DNA of 64,000 bases from Halicephalobus mephisto (taxonomy: Eukaryota > Nematoda > Chromadorea > Rhabditida > Panagrolaimidae): positions 558,001-622,000 of the forward strand of contig SWDT01000006.1 of the NCBI GenBank assembly GCA_009193035.1. The letters run 5' to 3'. Positions within the stretch are counted from its first letter, which is position 1, and every line of letters starts with the position of its first letter. Shown here piece after piece: positions 11,809-25,700 of this stretch. The notes beneath the pieces were generated by a model, which ran no database searches, was not told where the DNA came from, and saw nothing but the letters and a program-made list of their open reading frames with translations. The position numbers and the translations under genes are program-made.

Positions 11809-12697
11809 GATTGGAAAAGATTTATTAATGATTTTGCCAGATAGAAACCATTTGTTATTGATGTGATGTTTTCTGATTGGATTTTGTACTTTAGTCGAGC
11901 AAGAAATAACAATTTTAAATTTCATTAAAATTTAATTTAAAAGATGAGTATTTATGTAAATAAAAAACTGAAAAAACTTTTTATATGCTGGAAATTATTT
12001 TTTTATTGGAATTACGTCAATATTTCTAGTAAGGAAGAATTACACTGGATAAATATGGTGATATTGTTGATTTTACAATTTTGAAGTTAAAAAAATACAA
12101 AAATATTTTGAGAAATTTTTCACGAAGAAATTTTTTTTTGACAAATTTCTTGGTTTGTAGTTTGGAATCTGCTGGATACTTGGGATTTTCTGAAATTTCA
12201 TAAAGCTTAAATTTTACAATTTTCGATCTCAATTGGAAATCTCAGAAATTCAAAATAATTAAAAATTCAAATTTCTTAGTGTTAATTTTTTTAAATAAAA
12301 AAGTTTTATTTTCTTTATAAAATAATTTTAATTTTTTTTATAAAAAAAAAGTTATTTTTTTATTAGGAAAATTAATTTTTTAAAGATTTTAAAACTAAAA
12401 AATCGGCGAATTCGTTTTTTGTTGAAAAAAGATTAAATTTCTTGGAATTTTTAATTTTTGTCGAAAACAAACCTCAGAATTGTTCTTTTTCAGTGATCTT
12501 TCCGTCCAGATTAGCGAAAACTGTCAAAAATTTGAAGAACCTTGTCCAGATTTGCGCGACTGTTTTGGTCATTCCCGACTTATCTTTGTCTTTTTCCAAT
12601 CAATCGGAAACTAGGGCGTTTCGGAGTTTCTTTCTTCTTTGCTTTGTTCCTGGACACACGCTGAATTTTCATTTGGCTTATTTTTACTTTTTCAATC
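11809..12697. promoter_or_regulatory. Shared upstream region of divergent dehydrogenase and EF-hand genes
   Basis: The two start codons face away from each other across about 890 bases. The sequence is A/T-rich with long T and A runs, and a slightly GC-richer block at 12480-12680 upstream of the EF-hand start. No specific factor site could be identified. Both promoters must lie here unless upstream non-coding exons exist. Confidence 0.4.
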
Positions 12698-13661
12698 ATG
12701 GTTGGTGATTAAAATTGTAATTTTATAATTTATTTTTATTTTAGACACAATTCTTTACAAAAGAACAAATTAATGGTTAGTTTTTGTTTGAAATTTTTGT
12801 TAATTTAATTAATTTTTAAGAATTTCGACAATGCTTCAATCTGTACGCTTCTGAAGGTTTCGTCACGAATGATTCCCAATTACGGTACATCACGAGGAGT
12901 CTGGGGTACTCTCCTACAGTACCAGAAACCAAGGCTTATATTAAAAAATTCGGTAATTTTGAATTTTTTAAAAATGTTTAAATTTAAAAATTCATTATTT
13001 AAATTATTTAAATTTAAAATTTTTCTTATTTAAATTATTTAAATTTAAAAAAACTTTCTTATTTTAATTATTTAAATTTAAAGATTTTTTAAAAATTATT
13101 TAAATTTAAAAAATTTTCTTATTTTATTTAAATTAAAAAATTTTATTTTAATTATTTAATTTTAAAAAATTTTCTTATTTTAATTATTTAATTTTAAAAA
13201 ATTATTAAAAGTTAATTTTAATTTTCGAAAAACAATTGTAAATTTTTTCCATGTTGTCGAAGCAGTTTGTGCGACCAAGTTTTATCAAAAAAATGGATTT
13301 AATCGATAACCAAAGTTGCTGATTGCCTGATTTTCACTCTTAAATCAACAATAAAAAATTAATTCTACATTATTTAAAGTATTTTCAAATTTTTATTTCA
13401 GGTTCATCTGTAGATTTTGCCAAGTTTCTCGAAATTCTCCACACAGAAGACAAAAAACCTCCCTCTGCTGTCGAAATCTCAAGGGCTTTGAATAATCTAG
13501 ACACCACAAACAAAGGTTACATTAGTCAATCTGAATTATTCACCTTACTGACTAATTTCGGAGAAAAAATGGGAAAAGAAGAAACAGCCATGGTCCTCAA
13601 GGCAATGAAGATAAAATCAGATGTCGTTCCCATCGCGAAAATCGCTCAATATACGGATTGA
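12698..13661 (+). CDS. Calmodulin-like EF-hand protein with degenerate loops
   Basis: Four exons fit in phase: 12698-12700 (only the ATG), 12745-12775, 12821-12952 and 13402-13661, giving 141 residues. The protein begins TQFFTKEQINEFRQCFNLY, the usual start of calmodulin or myosin essential light chain (helix of EF-hand 1). It continues with a second helix pair and a third hand around DTTNKGYISQSELFTLL. Loop 1 (YASEGFVTNDSQL) lacks the acidic ligands. Loop 3 keeps D1, G6, I8 and E12 but has T and K at positions 3 and 5. Calcium binding is therefore doubtful, and a structural or light-chain-like role is more likely. Its length is close to that of calmodulin (149). Its stop is only 79 bases from the unc-13 stop on the opposite strand. 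The single-codon first exon is unusual but known in metazoan calmodulin genes. Confidence 0.82.
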
Positions 13662-13740
13662 TTACTGTAATCGTCTTTACTTAATCCAAAGGCACATTGC
13701 ACAACTTATAAAGTTATTTACAAACACGTTTTACATGGAC

Positions 13741-16700
13741 TTATCGACCGATTTGTTGAGTCGAAGCGCTGCTGGCGAGAGTAGATTCTGTTTCGTATCG
13801 GCATTCTGTCTTCAATTTCACAAATTCCTTGGCAATGTCGTCAGTTTGTCTCTGAGAAAGGATTCTCAAAAGAATGAGACCAGTCTCGTCGACATGAAGA
13901 CGACGGCCAAGCTGGACCCAGCAAGCACAGGAGCCTTGCTCCGCGACTTGGGCCAATTGAAGAACCCCAACTCCGACAACTCTATCTTCTCTAGCAAAGC
14001 AGTAGTCTTTAACTTGAAACATGAGCTCGTAGTGTTCAGGTTCTCCTTCGTTACCGAGGAAGCTGAAAAAATTAAGATTAAAAAATAATTAAAAAGATCA
14101 AAATTTGTAATTTTTCTAATGCACAAGTATCTCACAAAATACAAAATTTTCAGTGTTTCTAACAGATTGTAGTTTTGTAATTTAAGATATAACACACTAA
14201 ATTAAAAACATTTTTTACCAAATATTTTACATTCTTTTTGATTTTTTATATTAATTTCAAAAAGTGAAAATATTGGATTTCCTATTTTTTTCAGATTTAA
14301 TTTTTGATTAGCATTTAGATGTAAATTTCTATTTCAAGAACAAAAAAAGCTAATTAAAGATTTTCCAAATTTTGAATTTAATGAAAAATCGAAAATATTC
14401 AAAAATTATCTTCAACTTAGTTCATTAGACAAGTTACAAATGATCAAAATCCGTCGAAAATATCTTGAGCATTCTGTATTAATATCAAGAAGCACTAAAA
14501 ATACTATTCGTAACTTTTAAGCAAAAAACAACTTGATAAATCTCGGAAATTTGTTGATAATAAAATTCCAAATTATTCAAAATCATTCTTAATTCTGAAT
14601 TTCTTCTATATAATAATCTTATTACCATATATATATTGGATTTTTAATAAAATCCCTGATATCTATCACTTTAAAACCCAAAAGAAAACTTACAAGTGGA
14701 AAGTTTCCCCAAACGTCGGAGCCCACGTGTTCTGTTTCGACTTTGTCGCCATTTTCCTCTTCTTATCCGCGAGATGAGGTCCAACCAGATGAACTTCCAC
14801 AAACGGCTTAAAGTTGCCACCACCAGAAATCTGCCATCTAAGATCATTAGCAGCAAGAACTGAAAAAAAGTAAAAATAAAAGCAATTTCTAAATATTTCA
14901 TCATATTAACATTTCTTAGAGCATTTTTTCGCGTTGAGACGCAAGCAAATTACGGTAGTTGGTTTCTGATCTATTTTTCTTTCAATTTTTTAATTATTTT
15001 TTAAAAATATTTTTTACTATTTTTTATTATTTTTTAAAATACTTTTTATTGATATTTTTTAAGTTTCTGTCTCAACGCGAAAAATACAAAATATTGATAT
15101 AATGAAATTTTTGTAAAATTTAAACTCACTTTTAACAGTGACTTTCTGTTCCCCTGTCCCTGGATGACTGAAGAGATCCACTTGGACACTGACTTCCCCT
15201 ACAGGTTGTTCCTGTGAAGGCAAATCTTGTTGTTTCTGAGTGGTTATGAAAGTCTTGATCAACTGTTCCGTCGTTTGAGTATACAATGACAGAGCATATT
15301 TCAACGACTGTAATTCTGGAGATTTTTCGAAGAACGATTTCTTCAATCCTTGGCCTCCTGCATGGAAGCATTCTTTAATAGCATCTAAAGCTGCATCAAG
15401 CACAGTACACTGCTTCGGAGTTAGGGAAGTTTGGCTATCTCTCGCCGCGTCCATCATTTCCTTGACGGAGCTCATTCCTTTGATATCTTTCACATTCGAC
15501 ATAAGCTTAGTGACATCCCCTATTTTAGTGTTCGGGAGTTGTTTCAGAATAGCCTTATCACTAAGAGGAGGAAGAACGACAAACTTCTCCATACTGACAA
15601 TAGTGATCTTCCAAAGTTCTTTCAAGATATACTTGAGAACAGTTTTTTCACATTGTTGAGCATATCTCTGGAGAGATCCTTCCAGAAGATCCATCAAAGG
15701 CTCCAGAACTACATCAACTTCAGCAGCGACTTGGCTTTTCTGCAGTTGAGGACCTTTAATCTTCGACAGCAAAGCTCCCAATTTAGAAATCTGTTCTTGG
15801 ATATTCTTCTCTAAATTAACTACAAATTGGCCACTAAGCTTGTCCAGAACAGTGTTTAATTTCTTCTGGAGATTAGTCAGGACCTTAGAAGCATCTTGAT
15901 CTACTTCCTGTCCACCCATATTTTCATAAATCTTCTCCAATTGAACTCTGAAGCCATAAAACTAAATTTAATCCTCGATTTACGTAATCTTACCTTAGTT
16001 GTTGGACATTATTCATCAATATACAGGCCAATTTTTCATTACTGGCAAATTGTTTGAAATCTTTTTGGACCATTTCAGCATAAGCCAGGAGGACTTTATT
16101 AAGAGTTTTGGAGAACCGTCTCATCATGTCAGCGTAGACTTCAGGATTCGGACAATCCATCTGCATGAGGACTTTCAGAGCTTCATTAAGTTGAGTAAAA
16201 ACATCCACAACAGAATTACTGAATTTTGTATGTTCAGAAGTCTGTGGAAAATTATCTGCTTTATCTCTATTGTAGGCATTTCGCAAAATATCCATCGAAT
16301 GTTCGTCATTTTCGTTCAGCCAATCCATGACGAAAGGAACGAACCATCTAAAAAAATTAAAAAATAATTTCCAAAAAAAATTAATTTTGACGAAATTTTT
16401 AGAAAAAATTAAAAAATAATTTCCAAAAAAAAAAGTAAATTTTGACGAAATTTTTAGAAAAAAATTAAAAAAAATAAATTTTGATGAAATTTTTAGAAAA
16501 AAAAATTAATTTCCAAAAAAATTTGAATCACAAAAAAACAAAAATTAAAAATGAATATTTTAAAAATTTAAATAAATTTCAGTTTTCAAGATTCTTCAAG
16601 TGAAAATTATTTAAAATATTTTTAAAAAATTCTTAACACGAGAAAATTTTAATCAGATTTTTAGAGGATTATTTAAGTGAAAATAATTGAAATAGTTCGG

Positions 16701-19700
16701 AAAATTTCAGCACGAAAGTACAATATTACAAGAAATTTGAATTTTTTAGATTCAAAAAAAGAATTCCAAAAATAAAAAACTCCCAACACGAAAATTTGAA
16801 ATTACTGTATAGCGGGAAATTCAAATTTTTCAAAGATTTTTTACACAAAAATATCCCAAAAGAACTCCCAACACGAAAATTTGAAATTACTGTAAAGCGG
16901 GAAATTCAAATTTTTCAAAGATTTTTTACACAAAAATATCCCAAAAGAACTCCCAACACGAAAATTTGAAATTACTGTAAGGCGGGAAATTCAAATTTTT
17001 TAAGGAATTTTAAAACAAAAATTTAATTTAATTTTAAAAAAACTTACTCGGGAAATTCTGGAATTGAACTTTTATATTGTGGCAAATCAGCTACATATTT
17101 GAAGTAGAAACTCTTGACCCGAAAATAGAGATTCATATAATCCGAAGTTTTACAAGATTTAGTTTTAGCGTGTTCCGTTAAAGCATCTTTCAAATCAGTT
17201 TTGTACATATTCCACAAACTAGCCGCGGATAAATTTCCAATATTAAGTTCCTGAGGGAACTGATTCAGAACCGGAGTGTAGATATGTTTATCCTCTTCTA
17301 TTACCCTCATAATATAATCCAGAAAATCTTTCCAGAATTTTACTGATTCTCCAGGAGAATTTTCACCGTTTTCTTCACAACAAGTATCAAACATCAATTG
17401 GTAAGTTCCCTAAAAAATATCGATAGGATTAAATTCATTAAATCCCTATTGACTTACTTCCATACAAGCTTTGGCGCACTTTTGAACAACACTGGAGGCC
17501 CTTTCTGGACTTGCTTGCTCCAGAACCTTCATCCGGAAGAAGGTTATGGACGTCAACAAGTCCACCGTCGACTTTAAGTCGTGGAGTTTTGCTTGAGAAG
17601 TCGATGGAAAATATTTCTAAAAAAACCAATAAATAAAAAATTTAAAAAAATCAGAAACGTTTTCTTGTCTTCCATTTTTACGAACACATTTGAAGGATCC
17701 AAAATTAGGCAATGAATTTCTTCGCAAATTTGAGTTTACCGTAGATACATTGGATATATTATATCTTTTAGCTGCTGCAGTCAATAAAAAATCATACATT
17801 TTAAAAAACAAAAATAAAAAAATTTTTTTTGGATAGTTTTAAATATTCTTATTCGACAATTAAAGCCAATTCAACAATGGCTTCCAAAAAAAGAACAAAA
17901 TGGGCTTCATTTAGAACCGGAACAAAAATCTATCCCTTAATTTTTGAACAATATCACACTATTATAAAAATTAAAAATGGACGTTTTTAGAAAATTAACT
18001 CCAGACGAATTTCCAGAACTTGAGGTTTCAGACGTCGATGACATAGTTAAAGTATCAAAAAAATTTAAAAAAATAAAAATTTTAAATTCTAGAAATTCCA
18101 ATTTTAAATATTTTTAAAAATTACATTATTAAAAAACTTTAAATTTCTTCAAAATAAATCATGTATCAATTTCAAAAATTACAATATTATAAAAATCCAA
18201 AAAAAAAAATAATTTTAAATTCTAGAGATTCCAATTTTAAATATTTTTAAAAATTACATTATTATAAAATTTTTAATTTTTATAAAACTTCTTCGATTTG
18301 GATTTTTAAAGTATTAATTTCGAATAATTCCAAAAAAGAACAAAAATCAAAAATTAGTATTACTGCAAAATAGTCTCGACAGGAATTTAAGAAGCTTCTA
18401 GAATATTAATTTCAAGCAATCCCAAAACTACAATATTATAAAAACCAAAAATAAACATTTTTTTAAATCTCGAATTTTTAAAACTTCCAAAATCCTAATT
18501 TTCAGACAATTATAAAACTTTCCAATATTTTAAAACCTACAAAAATTTCTATGAAATTTTAAAAAATAAAGAATTTTCCTAAAAAACCAAATTTTCAATG
18601 AATTTTGAAACATTTTTTAAGTTTTTATAAAATTTTATTTCTACAATCAAAACTAATTTTTGTGATGAATAAATTTGCAAATTTAACAACTAACAAAATT
18701 GTCACAATTAAGCTTTTTCAATTACAGAGAACAACTGTTCCATTTTTAAAATTAAACTAAAAAATTCTCTAAAAAAAGAAAAATTTCAATAGCTCAGTAT
18801 TCAGTAAATCCATGACGCAAAATCTGCTTCAATAACAAAAATTAAAAAATGAATTTTTTAAAATTAAAGTTCTCATGAAAACTACGAATTTTTCCTAACA
18901 CGAAAAAAACAAAAAATTGTTCATTTATCATTTCGAAGATAATGTTCGAAAAAATTTCAAAATCATTAATTTAATTAATATTGAATTTCCAATTTTGTTT
19001 TTATTCAACTTAGATAATTTTGTTTTTTTTTAAATAAAAATTAAATAAAATTAAATTTTTCGAAACCGAACAGAGAACACTTTTCTTCGAAAAAAATAAA
19101 GAAAGCGAATTACGGAACACAACGCCAAAAATCCAAACCTAACCCTGTGTGAAATAATGAAATTTTCTCAATACTAGATTTTCCAATGAAAATTATTTCT
19201 AATTTTATCTTTTTTAATACCAAACGAAAATACAGAATCTCATGAATTAAATACAAAAAGAATAATTAAAATCCATTCAATATTTAGAAAATTACAGAGC
19301 TTTAAAACTCGGATTTTTTTAAATTTCATTATTAATTTTTTAAGTAATTTATAAATCTTCCAACTTACCCTGTACATTGCCAAATCGATTTTTATAGAAT
19401 TATGAAGTTGATTCAGCAACGTTACAAACCGATCTTTCCCGAAATTACTCGCGTTAAACCGATCCGGAGCAGAAACTGCACTTGTCGCCGTGGCATGGGC
19501 ATAATAAGCATTAATATTGGCCAACAACGAAGATAAGGCTGCGGGTACCCCAGGGCACATATACTTTGTACACAAACAAGCAAAATGTGTCATTGCCTAA
19601 AATTATTTACATTTACGATCTTTTTATAAAATTTTCATATATCAAAATTATTTTTAATTTAAATCTCGATATACAAAAACCTAAAACCAACCATGTATAT

Positions 19701-22700
19701 TGACTCAATGCCGTATCTCATTGCAAATTCATCAACAATTTCCTGAGCTGTCTCCTCAAAGTAAACCTTCCACGCGTCATCCCCTCTCGCCTCAGGCAAT
19801 TTAACTTCATCTTCGTTCTTTATAGTACTCTAAAAATAAATAAATGAATGGCAAAATCCCAAATTTAGATTTCAATCTAAAAATAAATTCTAAAAATAAA
19901 CAAACTTGGAATAAGTGTTCATGAAGACAAGTATACTGTAGATGATAAGGAGCCAATTTTTCTTCTCCTTTAATTTCGACATTTATATGGAGTCTGATCG
20001 CTCCAGAAACAGCAGATTTATCCGTTCTTTTTTCGAGATTATACCAGACATCCATTTCACCGCTGAGAGTTCTTACTTCAATTATGGTTTGACCCAAAAA
20101 GTCATCAGATTCTCGAGTTAATTTCTGGCGAAGTTTTGATTTTAGATCGTTGTCTTCATCCCAAACTCGGACTTTTATTCGATCAGTAGAATTATGACAT
20201 TCACTAAAAATAAAAAATTAATAAAATTTAAAAATTAATAAAAAAAAACTTCAATTTGAACATATCTGAATCTCAACACGATAGTTTAAAATTACAGTAA
20301 CCTATTTCGACAGAATTCTTTCCTAACACGAAAATCTTACAAATATTATTTTTAAAAATATGAATACAGCCAAATCTCAACACGAAAACTCAAAATTACT
20401 GTAAATGTTAAATTCGAAATTTCCGATTAAAATTGTGTCTCAAGACGAAAACTCATAATTACTGTAAATACTCTATTCAAAAATTTTAAAAAATTATATC
20501 CTAAAAAAACTCAAAATCACTGTAACTTTAAAAATCGAACATAATTTTAAATTTTTAAATCAAAAAAACTTACAAACATAATTTTAAATTTTAAAATCAA
20601 AAAAACTTACAAACAAAATTTTAAATTTTTAAATTAAAAAAATTTACAAACATAATTTTAAATTTTTAAATTAAAAAACTTACAAACAAAATTTTTCATT
20701 CCATTCAGGATTCAGATCCTGGTGGATAGTCCTGGTCCTTTTCTTGACTTTTCCGACTTGTGCCGTGACATATGGATCACTTTTGCCTGTTTTATCCTTC
20801 GCAATTAATCCTTTTGCACAAATAACAGTAAGTTCAATTTTCGCTGACCATTTTGAATTACCTTCAAGAATACTTGTTTTAACTTGTTTTAAAGTTTCTT
20901 GTTGTTGTTTTTCAATCATATTAAATACATCTCTAATTAATTCAAAAGTTTCTGGTTTGTTTCTTTCTTGAATTTTCATTCTATCTCGAATAACAGCAAT
21001 AAGATTTTGAGCTCTATCTCCTTCTCCATGTTTACTCGATTTTTCCGCCGCTCTTTGAAGACAATCAGCAGACAGCAATTCACGGCATTTTTCGTGTACT
21101 TTAACGCCGCATTCACTGCATCTAAGACCTAAAAAATTTCTTCTTAACCGTATACCACATACAGTATCCGAAATATTTTCCAACCAATTTCGATAAACCA
21201 TAACCCATGACTATAGTGAATAAAATTAAAAACTTTAATATTTTAAAAACATCTGGTAAAAATTAATTTAATCCACTATAGCTTTAGGTTATAAAGAATC
21301 AAATTCTATTAAAAATGATTAATTTCTATTAAACGAAAGATTTCCAAAAATAGACAATTATTACCTTGTCTGGCCAATCCCCACAAAAGACCTTCGCATT
21401 CGTAACACCAAGTTGGAGTTTGAAAGTTGGTCGTTTGGAAGTTATGTGGAGTTGTCGCACTAATCGGGTAAATTAGAGCTTGTAGGGTCTTCTTGTACAC
21501 CAAATGACACTGAAAGTAATGTGTGAAATAAATAAATAAATAATCCATTTTTAAAAATAGTGTACTTCTCAGAAGAATCCATGACGAATCGTCATCCAAG
21601 ATGAGTTTTATTTTCACATAAAAGAGTTGATTTATTCAGGGGACAAAGTCTTATTTTCCAGTTATAATTTTGTGAAAATTTCTAGAATCTTCTAGAATCC
21701 AAAGGAAAATTAATGGATTTTCCAAAATTTAGAATTTTCCAAAAAATCTTTTGAAACATCTTTGAACTTTTCCAGAATTTCCAAAAATTTGTTTAAAATT
21801 TCTATAAATCTTTCGAAACATCTTTGAACTTTCCAGAATCTCCCGAAATTTCTATAAATCTTTTGAAACATCTTTGAACTTTTCCAGAATCTCCAAAAAT
21901 TTGTTTAAAATTTGTTTAAAATTTCTATAAATCTTTCGAAACATCTTTGAATTTTCAAGAATCTCCAAAAATTTCCTAAAAACTTCTATAATCAAAATTT
22001 TTAGAACCAAAATCTAAAAATCAGGATCTTTGAAAATTTCTAAATAATTTTAAAAATAAATCACAAAACTTTTTTAATTTTTCAAACAGTAAATTAAAAA
22101 ATTTTAAAAATCAAAAATCAAAAATTAAATAATTAAAAAAATCCATATCATTATTATTTCATCCAAAAAGTTCCTAATTATCATTTTCAATTTTCTAACA
22201 CTATTCCATATAAATAAAACAATAATATTTTTCTAAATTTAAAAAAATAAAATTTTCCTTAAAAACAAGTTAATTTTGTTATTTAATACAAAATCAAAAA
22301 ACTATCTTAACCAACAATGTATCATGAACTTCAAAGATCCAAAAATACTACTTTTAATCCAACTTACCAACTCAACATCATTAAATGTTGTTTTTGCCGC
22401 ATTTGCCAATCCGGCTTGAGCCCTCTTCGTTGCCATAGTCTAAAAAACCACATTTCATCACTGATCAAAATTACGCAACCTAACTAAAGCAATTATTAAA
22501 TTTAAAAAAGCGTGAAAATTTAAATCTAGTGCTTCTAATATCCTACTATTCTAATACTGTACCAATCACATAATTTTATATAAAAATTTGTTAAATAAAT
22601 TATTCACCAACATTTTTGAGGGAAAAGTTAGTGCACCAAAGGGAAGAATTTAAGAAAAATCGGAAAAAATTTAAAGTAAAGCAACTTCACAAAATTTAAA

Positions 22701-25700
22701 AATGACCATCGAAAAACTTTAAAGTTTAAGTTACTCTTTATCTGGTGCTTTCGTGTCATTCGTGCTTACCTTTAGGACCTGGAATAGATTAAATGAAAGA
22801 TTTCGAAGGATAGTATGGAAGCCCAGTGCAAGTCCAATTTTAGAAAATTCGAAAATTTTAAAAAAAGTGATTTTCACTCTTGAACGGGATACAGTAATTT
22901 AAAAAAACTTACTAATTCACTGACAAGGGGAATGGATTTCTTCATATTGAGGATATTCAAGTTCGGCATGGCATCGATGGATTTATAAAAGGCACTTCCA
23001 CGGTCATCCGCATCCCTGTCCAGGACCGTAGTCTGAAAGCAGATAAATCAATTCCACAGTATCGCATTAAATTTATTTTTTAAGAACAAAGCCCCATATA
23101 ATCATATTTCATAACAGAATTAGAGACGTTTTCCGAAACTTGATTGCAAAAAAGAGAAAAATAAATTAATCTAAAAAACTACCATATCTTCGAAATTAAA
23201 TAATACATTTTAATACGAAAAATTTTAAAGATACAGTAGTTTTGTATATTTTTACAAGTTCCAAAAATGTCTCAAATTCTATCTTACATCCTAATTTTGT
23301 CAATATTTATTTTTGTCTTATAAAATGATAAAAACCAAAAAAAAATAAATTTCTATAGAACAGTCGTGTATCGTCAAAACGCCGCCATATGGCGCAATCC
23401 CATATGGAAAAATTCCGACAATACGGTACAATTCTATACCGATTTATTTTTTTCTATTTTTAAACAAAATTTCAGAAAAAATATTAATTTCAATTTTATA
23501 TTTTAATTTTATCAAAATTTTTCTATATTCAATTGCAAAAATAAATAAATATAAAAAATACAAAAATCACTTCATACAGTATAATTCCATATGGACAAAT
23601 TTTAATATTTCTTTATATTGATTTCTAAAATAAAATAAAAATAAAATAATTATTTTAGATATTAAAAAATAAAAATAAAATTATTATTTTAAATATTAAA
23701 AAATAAAAATAAAATAATTATTTTAAATATTAAAAAATAAAAATAAAATTATTATTTTAAATATTAAAAAATAAAAATAAAATAATTATTTTAGATATTA
23801 AAAAATAAAAATAAAATAATTATTTTAGATATTAAAAAATAAAAATAAAATAATTATTTTAAATATTAAATTTGTCAAAATTAAATTTCCTCAAATTAAA
23901 TCCTAATTACGATTTTTCCCACTTATAAATATTGATTTCTTATCTCATGTCGTTGACATATACCCAACTTATTTGTTTTTCCGAACCTTTTTGACGTAAA
24001 AAGACCGTAAAGCCACTTTTTTAAAATCCCTGATGAGTTCACTTTTATCTGGCAACATTTGTGGAGGAGCTCGTTCACTGTACGGTATTAGACTCGAACT
24101 TCTTTTTCTTCCTTCATCGTCATACAGACATAATTCGTCTTTTTGAATATCCAAATTATGAATGAAAGCATACATCAATTCAGGAATTTTCGGTCTCATA
24201 TTAGGAACAGATTGGCATTTTCTAAGTTTTTTCTGTCTCTTCCTTTTACGTTTCCTATTAGGAGCTGCAGATTTAGCCCTTTTGACCTTTTTAAAACTTT
24301 TAGAAAAGTTCAAAAGTGCTTGAGCTCTATCATAGTCGTCTTTAGCTTGTTTAGGAGCATCTACAGCCTTAAATCCATTTCCCGGTTCGAAAATAACCAC
24401 AACAGGTCTTAATTTCAATTCTTTTTGTTCTTTCAACGGCATAGTTTCTCGCCATTTCGATATTGGGGGTAATTTCGATGAATATACAGAATTATTTTGA
24501 CAATTATTATTAGGTACTAGACAAACTTTTGCCGCTGTATTTAAAGTTGATGATACCATAATCGATGGAAAAATAGATGATCCCCCATTTGAAATACTAT
24601 TATTTCCATCTTTTTCAATTACTGTAGAATTATTTCTAGATGAAAAAGAAGTGCGAACGGCACCATTTCTCGAGGAAAATGGTGCCGCTGCAGCATTCAA
24701 GATCGTCGCTGTCGATGCCGAAATAATTGTGACGATATTTTAATCTATGAAATTTAAAAAATAAAACTTAAAAAATAACACGAAATTAAAATATTCACTA
24801 TCAAATTTAGTAAAACTTTTTTTAAAAAATTCAATATTTTTCAAATCAAAATGCCTACGGGAATGCTAAACTACGAAGAAAGGGCAAATAGGCTTTCTCA
24901 TGTCTAGAAACAAAATAAAATTTTCTAAAAAAGACAATCTGAGAAATTGTGCCAAGTCAAATCCCGGTGCATCTCGAAACTCGACACCAAGTTAAAAAAA
25001 TTCAAAATTTAAAGTCCCAAGTTGATTCTTCAATTTTAAAAAACACAAGGGGATAACTCGAAAATATAAAAAAGTTCCACCAAAAAAACGTGACTTATCC
25101 ATCAAAAGGACAAGAACGGAATTTGAACTGCTTGCATGTCAAGCTAACTTTTTTAACTCTAGCTTTATTTGGAAGGTTTACACGTCAAAAAAGATCGATG
25201 AAAACCTAGTGAAAACCCAGCATTGAGCCAATTTTCCAACTTTTGGTGACCAACGTGGGAAAAGCCAAAGTCAAAGTTGCTTCAACACCCAAACATGTAC
25301 TTTAATAAATAATCCAGAAACGGATAAATTTCGAAGAAAAAAAATAAACAAAATTTTCTTGGAAAAAATTCAAAACTCTTTAATATTAAAAATTGTAGTT
25401 TTAATTTCCTTCTTTATGAAAATTCATAAACTTATATTTTAATTAGTAATCAAAATTATGCAGTAATTATTTCGAAACATCAAGTAGGCCTTTTACGTGT
25501 TCCTCGGAAATGACTCAGATGAGCGTTGGGGACACAATGCCAAAATTGACAAACTTCAATAAAAAACATCTTTTAACTTTTCTAACAAAAATTATTAAAA
25601 AAAACATTTTTTAACTTTTCTAACAAAAATTATTTTAAAAAAAAACACTTTTTAACTTTTCTAACAAAAATTATTTTAAAAAAAATCCAACTTTTTCAAA

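Noticed and set aside
15431..16367. Plus-strand ORFs of 122-127 codons opposite MUN exons
   Set aside because: They are complements of the MUN-domain coding sequence and have no independent support.
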